From an uncultured Geobacteraceae bacterium (lineage in GTDB: Bacteria > Desulfobacterota > Desulfuromonadia > Geobacterales > Pseudopelobacteraceae): DNA of 35,667 nt. A program made the position numbers and the translations under genes. Below the pieces are notes generated by a model, which was not told the origin of the DNA, did no database searches, and saw only the letters and a program-made list of their open reading frames with translations. The DNA is taken from positions 1 through 35,667 of the forward strand of contig CAIMXI010000314.1 in assembly GCA_903845365.1 (NCBI GenBank), written 5' to 3'. Positions 9,777 to 16,922 of the stretch are shown one piece after another (the first letter of the stretch is position 1; each line of letters starts with the position of its first letter).

Positions 9777-9868
9777 ATCCGCCTTTATCCCTCTTATCCC
9801 TGTAAATAAAAGAGTTTGCTTTTGACTTCAAAGGCTTTTGACAGGGACAAAGAAGGATAAAGGCGGAT
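9777..9868. repeat. Long imperfect inverted repeat (MITE/REP-like)
   Basis: ATCCGCCTTTATCC (9777-9790) is perfectly complementary to GGATAAAGGCGGAT (9855-9868), and the inner CCCTGT (9798-9803) to ACAGGG (9841-9846). The roughly 90-base unit can fold into one long hairpin with an AT-rich interior. It has no coding capacity and sits between two exported-protein genes. The ATCCGC-TTTATCC theme looks like an interspersed chromosomal repeat, but only this full copy is in the window. Confidence 0.6.
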
Positions 9869-9928
9869 GAAACCTGTTGAAGATAATTATTTGTAAGTTA
9901 CCAGCTACTGATGAAGTGATTTCAACAA

Positions 9929-9960
9929 GACCCCCGCCACTCACTTGAATGGCTGGGGTC
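9929..9960 (+). other. GC-rich stem-loop before the second exported-protein gene
   Basis: GACCCC-C-GCCA (9929-9939) pairs with TGGC-T-GGGGTC (9950-9960). No T-run follows, so it is a weak terminator candidate or a leader structure upstream of the ATG at 9994. Confidence 0.4.
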
Positions 9961-9993
9961 GTCTCAATTAATTCTTAAAGCAGAGAGTAATAT

Positions 9994-10380
9994 ATGAAGT
10001 ATTCCCCCGTCACCCTTATTCCATCACTGTTCCTTGCGGTCTTTGCGTCTGCGCCAATGGCCGCGACGCCGGTCGACGTCTGCCGTGCCGAAGCCACCGC
10101 TACCCTCGCCGAAACATTGAAAACAGTAGCCCAGGCAAAGAGTAACGGTGTGTTATCCGTGGACGAGGATAATGCCTTAAAAACCATGGAAACCAACCTG
10201 AAAAATCACGAGAAACGCCTGCCCTTCTCCGGGCTTCCCCTTACGGAGTGCCAGGGAATCAAGCAGGAACTCGACTCTATAAAATCAGCCGTAGTCAACA
10301 TGGTGGCTGGCAGAAAGCTTGCACCGAGTGGTGCTGATGTGGAACAGAGTCAGGCAAAAAACAAATTTAAAAAGAAGTGA
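9994..10380 (+). CDS. Small exported hypothetical protein
   Basis: 128 residues. A signal peptide (about 1-23, cleavage near PMAA) precedes a mostly helical, charged mature domain with two Cys (DVCRAEA, LTECQG), ending in a Lys-rich tail (NKFKKK). AGAGAG precedes the ATG at a normal spacing. The gene ends 31 bases before the dCache sensor gene on the same strand and is probably co-transcribed with it and the MscS channel. I do not recognise a family. A periplasmic partner of the sensor is a guess from position. Confidence 0.7.
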   Translation: MKYSPVTLIPSLFLAVFASAPMAATPVDVCRAEATATLAETLKTVAQAKSNGVLSVDEDNALKTMETNLKNHEKRLPFSGLPLTECQGIKQELDSIKSAVVNMVAGRKLAPSGADVEQSQAKNKFKKK

Positions 10381-10411
10381 TTTTGTAACCAACCAGGCAG
10401 GTACTCTAACC

Positions 10412-11464
10412 ATGAAATTTAAAAAAAACCAAACTGACTCGAACACAAATGAAGTCGTCACACCTGATGCAAAAAATGGAGGCAAGGGGCGCTGGCTCAT
10501 TATCATTGCTGTGCTGATCATTTCCGGTGCGCTCTCATCCTTTTACGCACTAAGCGAATACACTAGCGCCACCGCAGCGTTGATCAAAGCTGCCGACGCC
10601 AACTCGGACCGGTTCGAGGAAATTTATATCGACGCGGCAGCTCGCCGGACGAGCAAATTGCGTTTTGGAGCAGATATGCTGCTGCAGAGTGGTGAGATTG
10701 TTTCTGCATTCTCCAAGGATGACCGGGCCGCATTGTCGGACAAAGTGCTGCCACTCTATGAAGGCATTTTCAAAAAGAAGCACGATGTTGACCGGGTCAA
10801 TTTTTGGAGTCCGCCGGCGACATCATTCTTTCGTGCCCATGAGCCAAAGGTATTCGGTGTTGACTCATCCGACTCCCGTCTAATTGTGGTTGAAGCCACT
10901 AAAAATCGAAATGATGTGTTTGGGCTGGAGGTTGGCATAAACGGCGTCATTGCCCTTCGTGCTATTGTTCCGGTGGTGGACGGCAACCGGTTTGTGGGGG
11001 TCATTGAGCTGGGGAGTGAGCTTAATTCCCTGTTGCAGCGTGCCGCTAAAACCACGGGGATGGATTTTGCGGTAGGTATGGATGTTAAGCGCTCTGAAGG
11101 CGTTAAACGGCCTGTAGATGCAAAGAATGACTCCGTGCAGGGGAGTGATGTATTTTATCTGTACTCAAAGCCCGAAGTCGGGAAAACTCTTCGAAGCATT
11201 AGTTTCAACTCCCGTAGCACAAAGCCGCAGATTATCAAGTCCGGCGGTAATACTATTTTCGTCAGTGCCTTTACCATCAAGGATTTTACAGGTTCACCGT
11301 CAGTTGTTGTTGCGACTGTGCTCGATCTGACCAAAGATTTCGCTGCTATCTTTCGCTCAGTGCTGATCAAGGGAGTCATAGCATTCCTGGTCATCACCGT
11401 CATTGCAATTGTCGCCGTTTTCAAATTCAGGGAACTGCGTGATGGCTTTACCAGGGCGATTTAA
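10412..11464 (+). CDS. dCache membrane sensor, N-terminal half of an interrupted kinase-like gene
   Basis: 350 residues from ATG 10412 to a TAA at 11462-11464. An upstream in-frame start exists, but it overlaps the previous gene and adds unlikely sequence. There are two membrane helices (about 27-50 and 317-337). Between them lies a periplasmic domain with the hallmarks of the double-Cache sensor of two-component kinases (dCache_3-like): NFWSPPATSFFRAHEPKVFG, then ALRAIVPVVDGNRFVGVIEL. The TAA comes 13 residues after the second helix, exactly where a cytoplasmic coiled coil should begin, and the same frame stays open beyond it into a kinase-like domain. An A8 run (10421-10428) lies just after the start codon. 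As it stands the product would be a membrane-anchored sensor without output. Confidence 0.8.
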   Translation: MKFKKNQTDSNTNEVVTPDAKNGGKGRWLIIIAVLIISGALSSFYALSEYTSATAALIKAADANSDRFEEIYIDAAARRTSKLRFGADMLLQSGEIVSAFSKDDRAALSDKVLPLYEGIFKKKHDVDRVNFWSPPATSFFRAHEPKVFGVDSSDSRLIVVEATKNRNDVFGLEVGINGVIALRAIVPVVDGNRFVGVIELGSELNSLLQRAAKTTGMDFAVGMDVKRSEGVKRPVDAKNDSVQGSDVFYLYSKPEVGKTLRSISFNSRSTKPQIIKSGGNTIFVSAFTIKDFTGSPSVVVATVLDLTKDFAAIFRSVLIKGVIAFLVITVIAIVAVFKFRELRDGFTRAI

Positions 11465-12271
11465 CTGCAGCGCCTGGAGTTCGAGGAAAAGGCGGCGTTT
11501 TACCAATCGGCAGTTGACAAACTAAAAGATGTCGATCTGCTTAAACGCGGTTTTTTCACCAATCTGATCAGTGCTATCAACGAACCTTTGAAGGCTGTCG
11601 CCGGGACGCTGAGAACTGCTCTTCCCTCGATAGAGCGTGCGAACGGTACCGATTCTGGCAAACAGAGAAGTGGTGATCAGCAAATGACTGATCGTCTCCG
11701 CTTTGCACACACCGAAATCATTCGTCTAAGCACACTTATTGACGATTATCAGCAAATTGAACTGTTCCGGCAGAATCTTGTCTCCAGCGACAGTTCCCTG
11801 GTGTTGCTGTCTGCAGTGGTTGCCAAAGTCCAGGCCGAAGAGCTGGCGATGGCGCAGCGTCTGCCGCAACTTAAAATCAGCTTCGATCTGCCGGAAAGCC
11901 TGCCCCAGATTCGTATAGATGCGGATCTTTTGCGGCGAGCAATCAGTGCACTCGTCAACTATGCGGTGCGCGGCGCCGGGCAGGGTGCCATTGTCTTGCA
12001 GGGGAGCATCAATGCGCAGGGGTGGCTGAAGCTGGCCATCACCGGTTCCGCCTTCGAACTGGCGGGCGCCCCTACCGATGCCCTACTGGATGAATCACGC
12101 CAGTTTTTGTCGAGTCTGGGTACTGAACATAAGGCGACAGACTGGAGTGCGACATTTATCTCCATCGTACTTGCCAGATTGATCGTTGAATATTACGGCG
12201 GAAAAATCGAAATTTCCACTGGGGATAAGGCGAATCCCGGCTTTGTTATACTTCTACCGGTAGCGGTGTAG
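11465..12271 (+). pseudogene. Degenerate histidine-kinase-like C-terminal half, in frame after the TAA
   Basis: The frame of the dCache sensor continues after its TAA: LQRLEFEEKAAFYQSAVDKL (coiled coil), a HisKA-like helix FFTNLISAINEPLKAV, and an HATPase-like domain to the stop at 12269-12271. Against the usual FLANxSHELRTPL, the phospho-acceptor His is replaced by Ser. The N-box (AISALVNYAVRGA) is altered, and the DxGxG G1 box is replaced by ITGSAFELA; ARLIVEYYGGKIEI is still recognisable. So this half looks like a pseudokinase even without the stop. Only weak internal starts (TTG 11588, ATG 11684) could restart translation, none with a clear ribosome binding site. It ends 8 bases before the MscS gene. 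Single nonsense mutation (for example CAA to TAA), recoding or a sequencing error are the alternatives. Confidence 0.75.
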
Positions 12272-12279
12272 GCACGAAT

Positions 12280-13728
12280 ATGGTCAACTTCTTAAAGTCC
12301 TACGGTCGCCTGCTTGTTGTGTTACTTCTCCTTGGTCTGGTTCTGGTCCTGGACAGCCTTTTTACCGGTCCGCTTGCATTTGTCACGGGAATTCCAGCAA
12401 CTTCGCTGAATCAGATAGGGCTTGCAGCCTTCCTATTCACTCTGTCGCTGCTGGCGGCGCGCTTTGTCCGCCGCGACATAGTGCATGGCCTGCTTGAGCG
12501 CCGCTCCGGCAGTGAGGTGCCGAAACTGATTGGCGATCTGTCAGGCGTGACGGTTCTTTTCGCCGGCATTTGCCTGATCATGTCATTCGTTTTCAAGAAG
12601 GACATTACGGCACTGGTAGCTACCGGTGGAGCCAGCTTGATGCTGTTAGGTATTGCGCTACGTGATCTGTTGCTTGCAGCTTTCACCGGCGTCCTGCTTA
12701 ACGTTGAAAAACCGTTTCGGCCCGGAGACGTGATCAAGGTAAATGACAAATACACCGGAATGGTCAAGCAGGTTACCTGGCGCACCGTCGTATTGCAGAC
12801 TCCGAACGGCTGCGTGACTATTCCCAATATTACATTGTCAAACGCGATCATTGTCAATTTTGCGCAACCGGATATGACATCCAAACGCCGTATCGAGGTG
12901 GTCATAGACTACGACACCTCGGTCGAGAGCGTCGAGCGCATTTTGTATGCCGCCGTTATCGGCGCAGTGGATGTCAAGCTGGCCAAAACGCCTTCCGTCT
13001 ATGCACGTCGAATGGATCGGGACGGAATTGCCTATGTAGTATCGTTCACCATTACCAACTACTTTGATGACGATGCCAGCGAACATGCAGTCATCAAGAG
13101 CATTCTGCAATGCATGCGCAACGCCGGTGTAAACGTTGCTCTACCAAAGTCCGAAACTGTTCAGTCCGAAAAACGTCTCCGCATTGCGGATCGCTCACTC
13201 GACATTTTTTACCTTGTACAGCAGTGTCGGCTTTTCAGTGGTCTGAAAGACGAAGCGTGCCATCGTATCGCTCAACTACTGACCGAACATTATCACCAGA
13301 AAGGCACAACCATTGTACATGCCGGGGAGCGACGCTTTTCGCTGTTTATTGTGGGTGAAGGGATTGTCAAGCAGAACTGCACCAACCGCGATGGTTCAAT
13401 GCTGATCCTGAAGCGTTTTATCGCGACCCAGTCCTTTGGCCACAAAGCCCTGTTTTGCGCCGAGTCGCAGATGGCCACTGTTTTCGCCGAAAGCAACGCT
13501 ATGATTTATGAACTTGGCACCAGCGCCCTTGCAACCCTGTTTCAGGAGATGCCGGAGTTGCGAAGCGAACTGGCTGCCGCACTGGCGCATCTGGACTGGC
13601 TTGATATGCACGAGGGACTGACCGAAAGCAAACCTGACGCTATTGCTATCGAGCGCCTGCAAAATATTTACCTGGGGCAGATTGAGTCCTGCTACAGTGG
13701 CGGGGGCAGCTGCCCAACAGTCGGGTAA
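12280..13728 (+). CDS. MscS-family mechanosensitive channel with C-terminal cNMP-binding-like domain
   Basis: 482 residues. Membrane helices lie at about 8-30, 43-62 and 88-107. The pore-lining helix and MscS beta domain follow (ATGGASLMLLGIALRDLLLA, then NVEKPFRPGDVIKV and the PNITLSNAIIVNF strand), which is diagnostic of MscS channels. After the cytoplasmic domain (to about residue 300) comes a cyclic-nucleotide-binding fold (about 318-440; LFSGLKDEACHRIAQLL, FIVGEGIV). Its phosphate-binding cassette reads SFGHKALFCAESQMATV, where the usual Glu of FGE and the Arg of R-x-A are replaced by His and Gln, so nucleotide binding is doubtful. It starts 8 bases after the sensor/pseudokinase gene, which indicates an operon and suggests that the sensor and channel act together on envelope or osmotic state. 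Confidence 0.92.
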   Translation: MVNFLKSYGRLLVVLLLLGLVLVLDSLFTGPLAFVTGIPATSLNQIGLAAFLFTLSLLAARFVRRDIVHGLLERRSGSEVPKLIGDLSGVTVLFAGICLIMSFVFKKDITALVATGGASLMLLGIALRDLLLAAFTGVLLNVEKPFRPGDVIKVNDKYTGMVKQVTWRTVVLQTPNGCVTIPNITLSNAIIVNFAQPDMTSKRRIEVVIDYDTSVESVERILYAAVIGAVDVKLAKTPSVYARRMDRDGIAYVVSFTITNYFDDDASEHAVIKSILQCMRNAGVNVALPKSETVQSEKRLRIADRSLDIFYLVQQCRLFSGLKDEACHRIAQLLTEHYHQKGTTIVHAGERRFSLFIVGEGIVKQNCTNRDGSMLILKRFIATQSFGHKALFCAESQMATVFAESNAMIYELGTSALATLFQEMPELRSELAAALAHLDWLDMHEGLTESKPDAIAIERLQNIYLGQIESCYSGGGSCPTVG

Positions 13729-13774
13729 GAGCCATGTTCTCTTCGCATATCGACCGCACACACTATTTGCATAA

Positions 13775-14309
13775 TGCGGCAGTTGTCAAATTGCTGCTGG
13801 AGTCGCCTGGTGTCGCATTATTCAAACCGCCTTCACCAAATCTGAGCTCCTCGCTTGCGGCACCGGCGAACTTGACGGAGTTGCATATCCGCGTCTGCCG
13901 CTGCCAAACATGCTGATGCTCGATTGCATAACCCACATCTCCGACGAAGGCGGCAAATATTGGCGTGGTGAAGTTATTGCCGAATTTGCAGTAACCCCGG
14001 AATCGTGGTTTTTCGGTTGCCACTTCAAAGATGATCCGATCATGCCGGGGAGTCTGTCGCTGTATGGCTTGTGTCAACTGCTCGGATTTTATCTTGGTTG
14101 GAAAGGTTAAAAAGGTAAAAGGTCGTGCCTTTGGTTCTGGTGTAGTGGAGTATCGTGGTGAAATTTTGCCGACTTCTGGAAAGTTAACTTACCACCTGGA
14201 TGTCAAAAAAATCATAAACAGCTCAATTGTCATGGGTATTACTGATGGAGAGGTATCGGTAAAAGATGAGGTGGTTAATACGGTGAAATCATTGGGGTGG
14301 GGATTTTGC
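13775..14309 (+). pseudogene. FabA-like 3-hydroxyacyl dehydratase pseudogene (frameshifted)
   Basis: Frame 2 encodes SELLACGTGELDGV, RLPLPNMLMLDCITHIS and SWFFGCHFKDDPIMPGSLSL to QLLGFYLGWKG and a stop at 14108-14110. The match to FabA then continues in frame 3 with KGRAFGSGVVEYRGEILPTS and INSSIVMGITDGEVSV. A frameshift therefore lies at about 14100-14125, in an A-rich stretch. The catalytic His of GCHF is kept, but the Asp that follows in GLDAMWQ of E. coli FabA is Tyr here (SLYGLCQ). There is no credible start (in-frame stop at 13772), and the FabA match fades just before 14310, where the vapC stop lies. FabA makes and isomerises 2-decenoyl-ACP in fatty-acid synthesis; this copy is dead. 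Confidence 0.8.
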
Positions 14310-14714
14310 CTACCGTGCTACATGCAGCTTGATGGGAATGTGCTTGGCGAAAAGATTGAAGTCATTATCGGTAGTGAATATCGGCAAGGAGTGACGCAAC
14401 GATACCGCGCAGATTAGAAAATCGGTATTCGAACCTTGTATACCCTTAGCGCGTACAATGTTGAACAACTCTGCGGCATATTCAAAATCATCACTGGTGA
14501 GAAGCAGATCAGGAAACGAACGCAACTGATCCCGAACAGCAACAAATTGTGACTCCACCCTGATACCGGACAGTATCTCCTGGCGGATTGGGCCGATCAT
14601 CTGCACGTGCATGTTGTTGATCAGCTTAATCAACTCCTGAACGTGTTGAGACGTGTCCACTATTCTTCGGCGTAGAGCCAATGACCAGACCGAGGTATCA
14701 ACTAAGACCATCAT
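14310..14714 (-). CDS. vapC: VapC-type PIN-domain ribonuclease toxin
   Basis: 134 residues, the usual length for VapC. The PIN acidic site is complete: D6 in VDTSVW, E46 in RQEIL, D98 in SNTDFLICA and D116/D118 in TTDNDF. VapC toxins cleave RNA, often initiator tRNA or rRNA, and are neutralised by the VapB encoded just upstream. Its ATG overlaps the vapB stop by four bases (ATGA), the usual coupling. Its 3' end meets the end of the fabA pseudogene on the opposite strand. With the tRNA fragment nearby, this fits a mobile or accessory island. Confidence 0.93.
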   Translation of the reverse strand: MMVLVDTSVWSLALRRRIVDTSQHVQELIKLINNMHVQMIGPIRQEILSGIRVESQFVAVRDQLRSFPDLLLTSDDFEYAAELFNIVRAKGIQGSNTDFLICAVSLRHSLPIFTTDNDFNLFAKHIPIKLHVAR

Positions 14715-14911
14715 TTGCGCTTGCGCTGTTCTTTGTAGTCATAGGATGGCTCGTAATCAACACCACCGAATAAGGAGACAATTTTCTGCTGGTTACGCCG
14801 CTGAATGTATTCATTCAGGGCAATGGTAACAGCGGCCTTTTTGGTTTTGTGGTGGCCTATTCTTACGGCTTCCTGAATAAGCGAATCATCAATGGCGAGG
14901 TTAGTAGGCAT
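14711..14911 (-). CDS. vapB: VapB-type antitoxin
   Basis: 66 residues from the ATG at 14911, chosen because AAGGAG stands 6 bases upstream; a longer frame to 14956 lacks a site and adds unrelated residues. The N-terminal half (MPTNLAIDDSLIQEAVRIG, then KTKKAAVTIALNEYIQRR) is the short ribbon-helix-helix-like DNA-binding segment of VapB antitoxins. The Lys/Arg-rich tail (YDYKEQRKRK) would wrap the toxin. It normally represses its own operon together with VapC. Confidence 0.9.
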   Translation of the reverse strand: MPTNLAIDDSLIQEAVRIGHHKTKKAAVTIALNEYIQRRNQQKIVSLFGGVDYEPSYDYKEQRKRK

Positions 14912-15023
14912 GGCGCATCTCCTTTCTACACATAAGGCTACACAATTGGACGCCAAAAGTCAAATGTTGAGCCTCTAATAGACTCTCTGATCACACACTA
15001 CGAAAGCACTTTCGCAAGCCATT

Positions 15024-15086
15024 TTCCAATTTCCCTACTGAAAGAGCCTATCCTTTGACCCTTCCAATTCCCTACTGAAAGAGCCT
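15024..15086. repeat. Two direct copies of a 25-base sequence
   Basis: Copies at 15024-15049 and 15062-15086 share TTCCCTACTGAAAGAGCCT and the TTCCAAT before it, differing by one extra T. The centre-to-centre distance is about 37 bases with a 12-base spacer, too short for CRISPR. They lie close to the tRNA fragment, where integrase or excisionase sites may occur. Confidence 0.7.
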
Positions 15087-15132
15087 CCAGCAGTCAAATT
15101 GTTCTTATAAATCAACCACTTAGCCCACATGT

Positions 15133-15177
15133 CTTTTAATCAGGTGGTCGTTGGTTCGACCCCAACGCGGCTCACCA
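15133..15177 (+). other. 3' part of a tRNA-Lys(TTT) gene: attachment-site scar
   Basis: From 15133 the sequence matches the anticodon loop (CTTTTAA, anticodon TTT), the 3' side of the anticodon stem (TCAGG), a complete T-arm (GTTGG-TTCGACC-CCAAC), the 3' acceptor strand GCGGCTC and ACCA. The 5' half is absent: upstream bases (CCCACATGT) do not pair with TCAGG and no D-arm or 5' acceptor strand is present. Such 3' tRNA ends, starting at the anticodon loop, are what remains at one border of elements that integrate into tRNA genes. Confidence 0.85.
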
Positions 15178-15184
15178 ATCATTC

Positions 15185-15221
15185 CAGGCACTTACGTTAA
15201 TTCGTGGGTGCCTGTTTTGTT
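15185..15221 (+). terminator. Terminator that follows the tRNA fragment
   Basis: CAGGCAC (15185-15191) pairs with GTGCCTG (15208-15214), followed by TTTTGTTT. It sits 8 bases after the CCA end of the tRNA fragment, as expected for a tRNA transcript terminator carried along with the integration site. Confidence 0.75.
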
Positions 15222-15223
15222 TC

Positions 15224-15245
15224 ATAGGGTACATATAGGGTACAT
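15224..15245. repeat. Tandem 11-base repeat next to the tRNA scar
   Basis: ATAGGGTACAT occurs twice back to back (15224-15234, 15235-15245). Short direct repeats beside a tRNA attachment site resemble integrase arm-binding sites; no integrase gene is present. Confidence 0.6.
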
Positions 15246-15596
15246 CGTGAGGAACTTAAGTTCGGTAAAATGCTATAAAATTCCATGATACACAAGCTAA
15301 GATAACTGCCCAATTCAATACGGTTTTTAATAGCTCGGATCACGAAAGAGCGGTTTGCGGCTTCATCGCAAATCGATCTTGAGTGACCGAATACTGTAGA
15401 CTTTTATGCGAATCACTGCATTCGTGCTTACAGAGTGGACAAATTCTACTTACCTTACAGATCAGAGTGGTACATACAAAAATCACCATTAATTCCGACT
15501 CTGTCATAATTGCATGCAGTTACTCAGGAAATGTTACCACAGTGTCAATCCAACGCGGTGACTTTAATGTTTTTGCCTTATGAGGATTGAACAAGC

Positions 15597-15668
15597 AGCT
15601 TCGTTGCACAAGGTTAGTGAATACAATTACAAAGCTTTGTTGCACCAGATTAGTGACAACAATTACAA
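15597..15668. repeat. 36-base tandem duplication
   Basis: Two adjacent 36-base copies (15597-15632, 15633-15668) differ at about five positions; both contain GTTGCAC and end in ACAATTACAA. They lie just downstream of the 3' end of the minus-strand membrane-protein gene. The AGCTTTGTTGCAC core resembles IS-element ends, but no transposase is adjacent. Confidence 0.7.
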
Positions 15669-15694
15669 CTCAGCAGCAAGTCTGGAAACTATCA

Positions 15695-16018
15695 TTACTT
15701 ACCAGCAGCGGCAAGATTTTTCTTAGCTGCCCGTGTGCTGATAGTTGACCTGATGCGCTGATAGGTAATTATCCCTACCGTGGTTAAAGTTCCCAACAGT
15801 CCAAGTGTTGAAGCCGCTATTGCTGCAATCAGGCTATCTGACACTTTAGTGAATGCCGCAAGACCTACAACAGTCAAGGCAATATCCAGGATAAATAGCC
15901 TACTCAGTGACCTTTCAAACCAGTGCCGAATTTTCTTTGGTAGGTAGATCCAGTAGTAACCCATCCAGCTGATATAGGTAACCAATCCCAATACAGCACC
16001 GACGTAGAGAAAGTTCAT
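15695..16018 (-). CDS. Small integral membrane protein, unknown
   Basis: 107 residues from ATG 16018, which has GGGAGG 9 bases upstream; an earlier GTG (16027) overlaps that site. There are three hydrophobic segments (about 3-25, 42-60, 65-88) separated by basic stretches (LPKKIRHWFERSLSRLF, QRIRSTISTRAAKK), with an Ala/Lys tail. The size and topology could suit a phage holin or a small island-encoded membrane protein, but no family motif is recognised. It stands alone in non-coding DNA. Confidence 0.6.
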   Translation of the reverse strand: MNFLYVGAVLGLVTYISWMGYYWIYLPKKIRHWFERSLSRLFILDIALTVVGLAAFTKVSDSLIAAIAASTLGLLGTLTTVGIITYQRIRSTISTRAAKKNLAAAGK

Positions 16019-16922
16019 ATAATTCACCTCCCTCTGTTAATGATGTTATCGTTCTGTTTCTTATTCCCAAGATTCACTACTCTCAGGAACATTGCACTTG
16101 CCAACCACAATCCAGATACAAACAGTGTGTCCGTCACCAGCTTAGCGCCCAGGAGCTGTTGGTTTGAGTATTGAATCACTACCTCTCAGCTCAGCTCTTC
16201 TTTGGTGGCGGTTCTGCAAATCTCATGAGACACGTAACGATCGACCTAGCGCCTCTGTCGAGCGTCTCCTGTTTCTTCTCTGTAACTATTGCGAAAGCCG
16301 CGAACTCAAGCTCGGTCTTCGCTTTTTCTTTTACGCTTATCTACGTCGAAAGCTCTCTCTTGAACAGGTCACAGTGCCTATGCCCTGCACTTGACCTAGT
16401 GCGGAACGAGTCTTCACGTTTTACCACGTCCGCCGTCAACTGCAAAATTACTACAAAAATTACTGTTAAAAGCAACCCGTATCGTTTAAGATGCCCAAAG
16501 AAAATGGACTGACGCCGGATACCTGAGTTAGCACTCAGCTTGGTACACAAATCTAGTACACAGAGTTGGTACACAGTTTCCCAGCAGCATCCAAAAAGCT
16601 ATTTTTCTGAGTTAATAAAAGCTGAACGTTCTCACTATGTTACTATGCTATTGATAGAGTTTTAGAGTCTTACGTGGTATTTGTATCTAGTTCTTGTAAC
16701 TAATACATATTGTTAACGTTTTTCAGTTTTTATAGCTCCGATTTTTCATCAAATACATAGGTTTAGTACACAGTCGGAACTGGTATAAAAACTGAGTGTT
16801 ATCAGATGCCTACGAAATGAGATAGAAGCTGGATACCTGCAATCGTTGCATGGTATTTGTAGCTATCGGAAACGCGGAACTCAATAAATTGATTCCCGCA
16901 TAAAAAAACAGAGGGGGACGAA
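16019..16922. other. About 0.9 kb without a convincing gene, AT-rich
   Basis: Overlapping open frames on both strands (16164-16574) show Ser-rich, low-information translations and no consistent codon use, so I call none of them. The right half is AT-rich with GTACACA repeats and a hairpin, plus loosely repeated phrases (GGATACCTG at about 16517 and 16831; TGGTATTTGTA at about 16675 and 16852). The last part must contain the fba promoter; its ribosome binding site is GAGGGGG at 16911-16917. Confidence 0.5.
16523..16575. repeat. Hairpin plus three GTACACA repeats at 13-base spacing
   Basis: CTGAGT-TAGC-ACTCAG (16523-16538) is a 6-base stem-loop. It is followed by GTACACA at 16543, 16556 and 16569, exactly 13 bases apart, each preceded by a similar TGG/TAG. 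A fourth copy is at 16766. Regularly spaced short repeats beside AT-rich DNA resemble iterons or a multi-site operator. Confidence 0.55.

Larger units (their letters stand above)
14912..15694. other. Non-coding island segment between vapB and the membrane-protein gene
   Basis: No convincing gene in about 780 bases. It holds the vapBC promoter region, two near-identical 25-base repeats, a tRNA-Lys 3' fragment with terminator, an 11-base tandem repeat, a small hairpin (TTTGCG 15354-15359 / CGCAAA 15367-15372) and a 36-base tandem duplication, listed separately. A 66-codon open frame at 15383-15583 has no family resemblance or good ribosome binding site and is left out. Confidence 0.6.

Noticed and set aside
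15024-15086. CRISPR array
   Set aside because: Only two repeats, a 12-base spacer and no cas genes.
15100-15177. Complete tRNA-Lys gene
   Set aside because: No D-arm, no 5' acceptor strand, and the 5' side of the anticodon stem does not pair; only the 3' part is present.
15383-15583. 66-codon open frame
   Set aside because: No recognisable family, no good ribosome binding site, and it lies within repeat-rich non-coding DNA.
16164-16574. Three overlapping open frames on both strands
   Set aside because: Mutually overlapping, low-complexity translations without motifs or supported starts.
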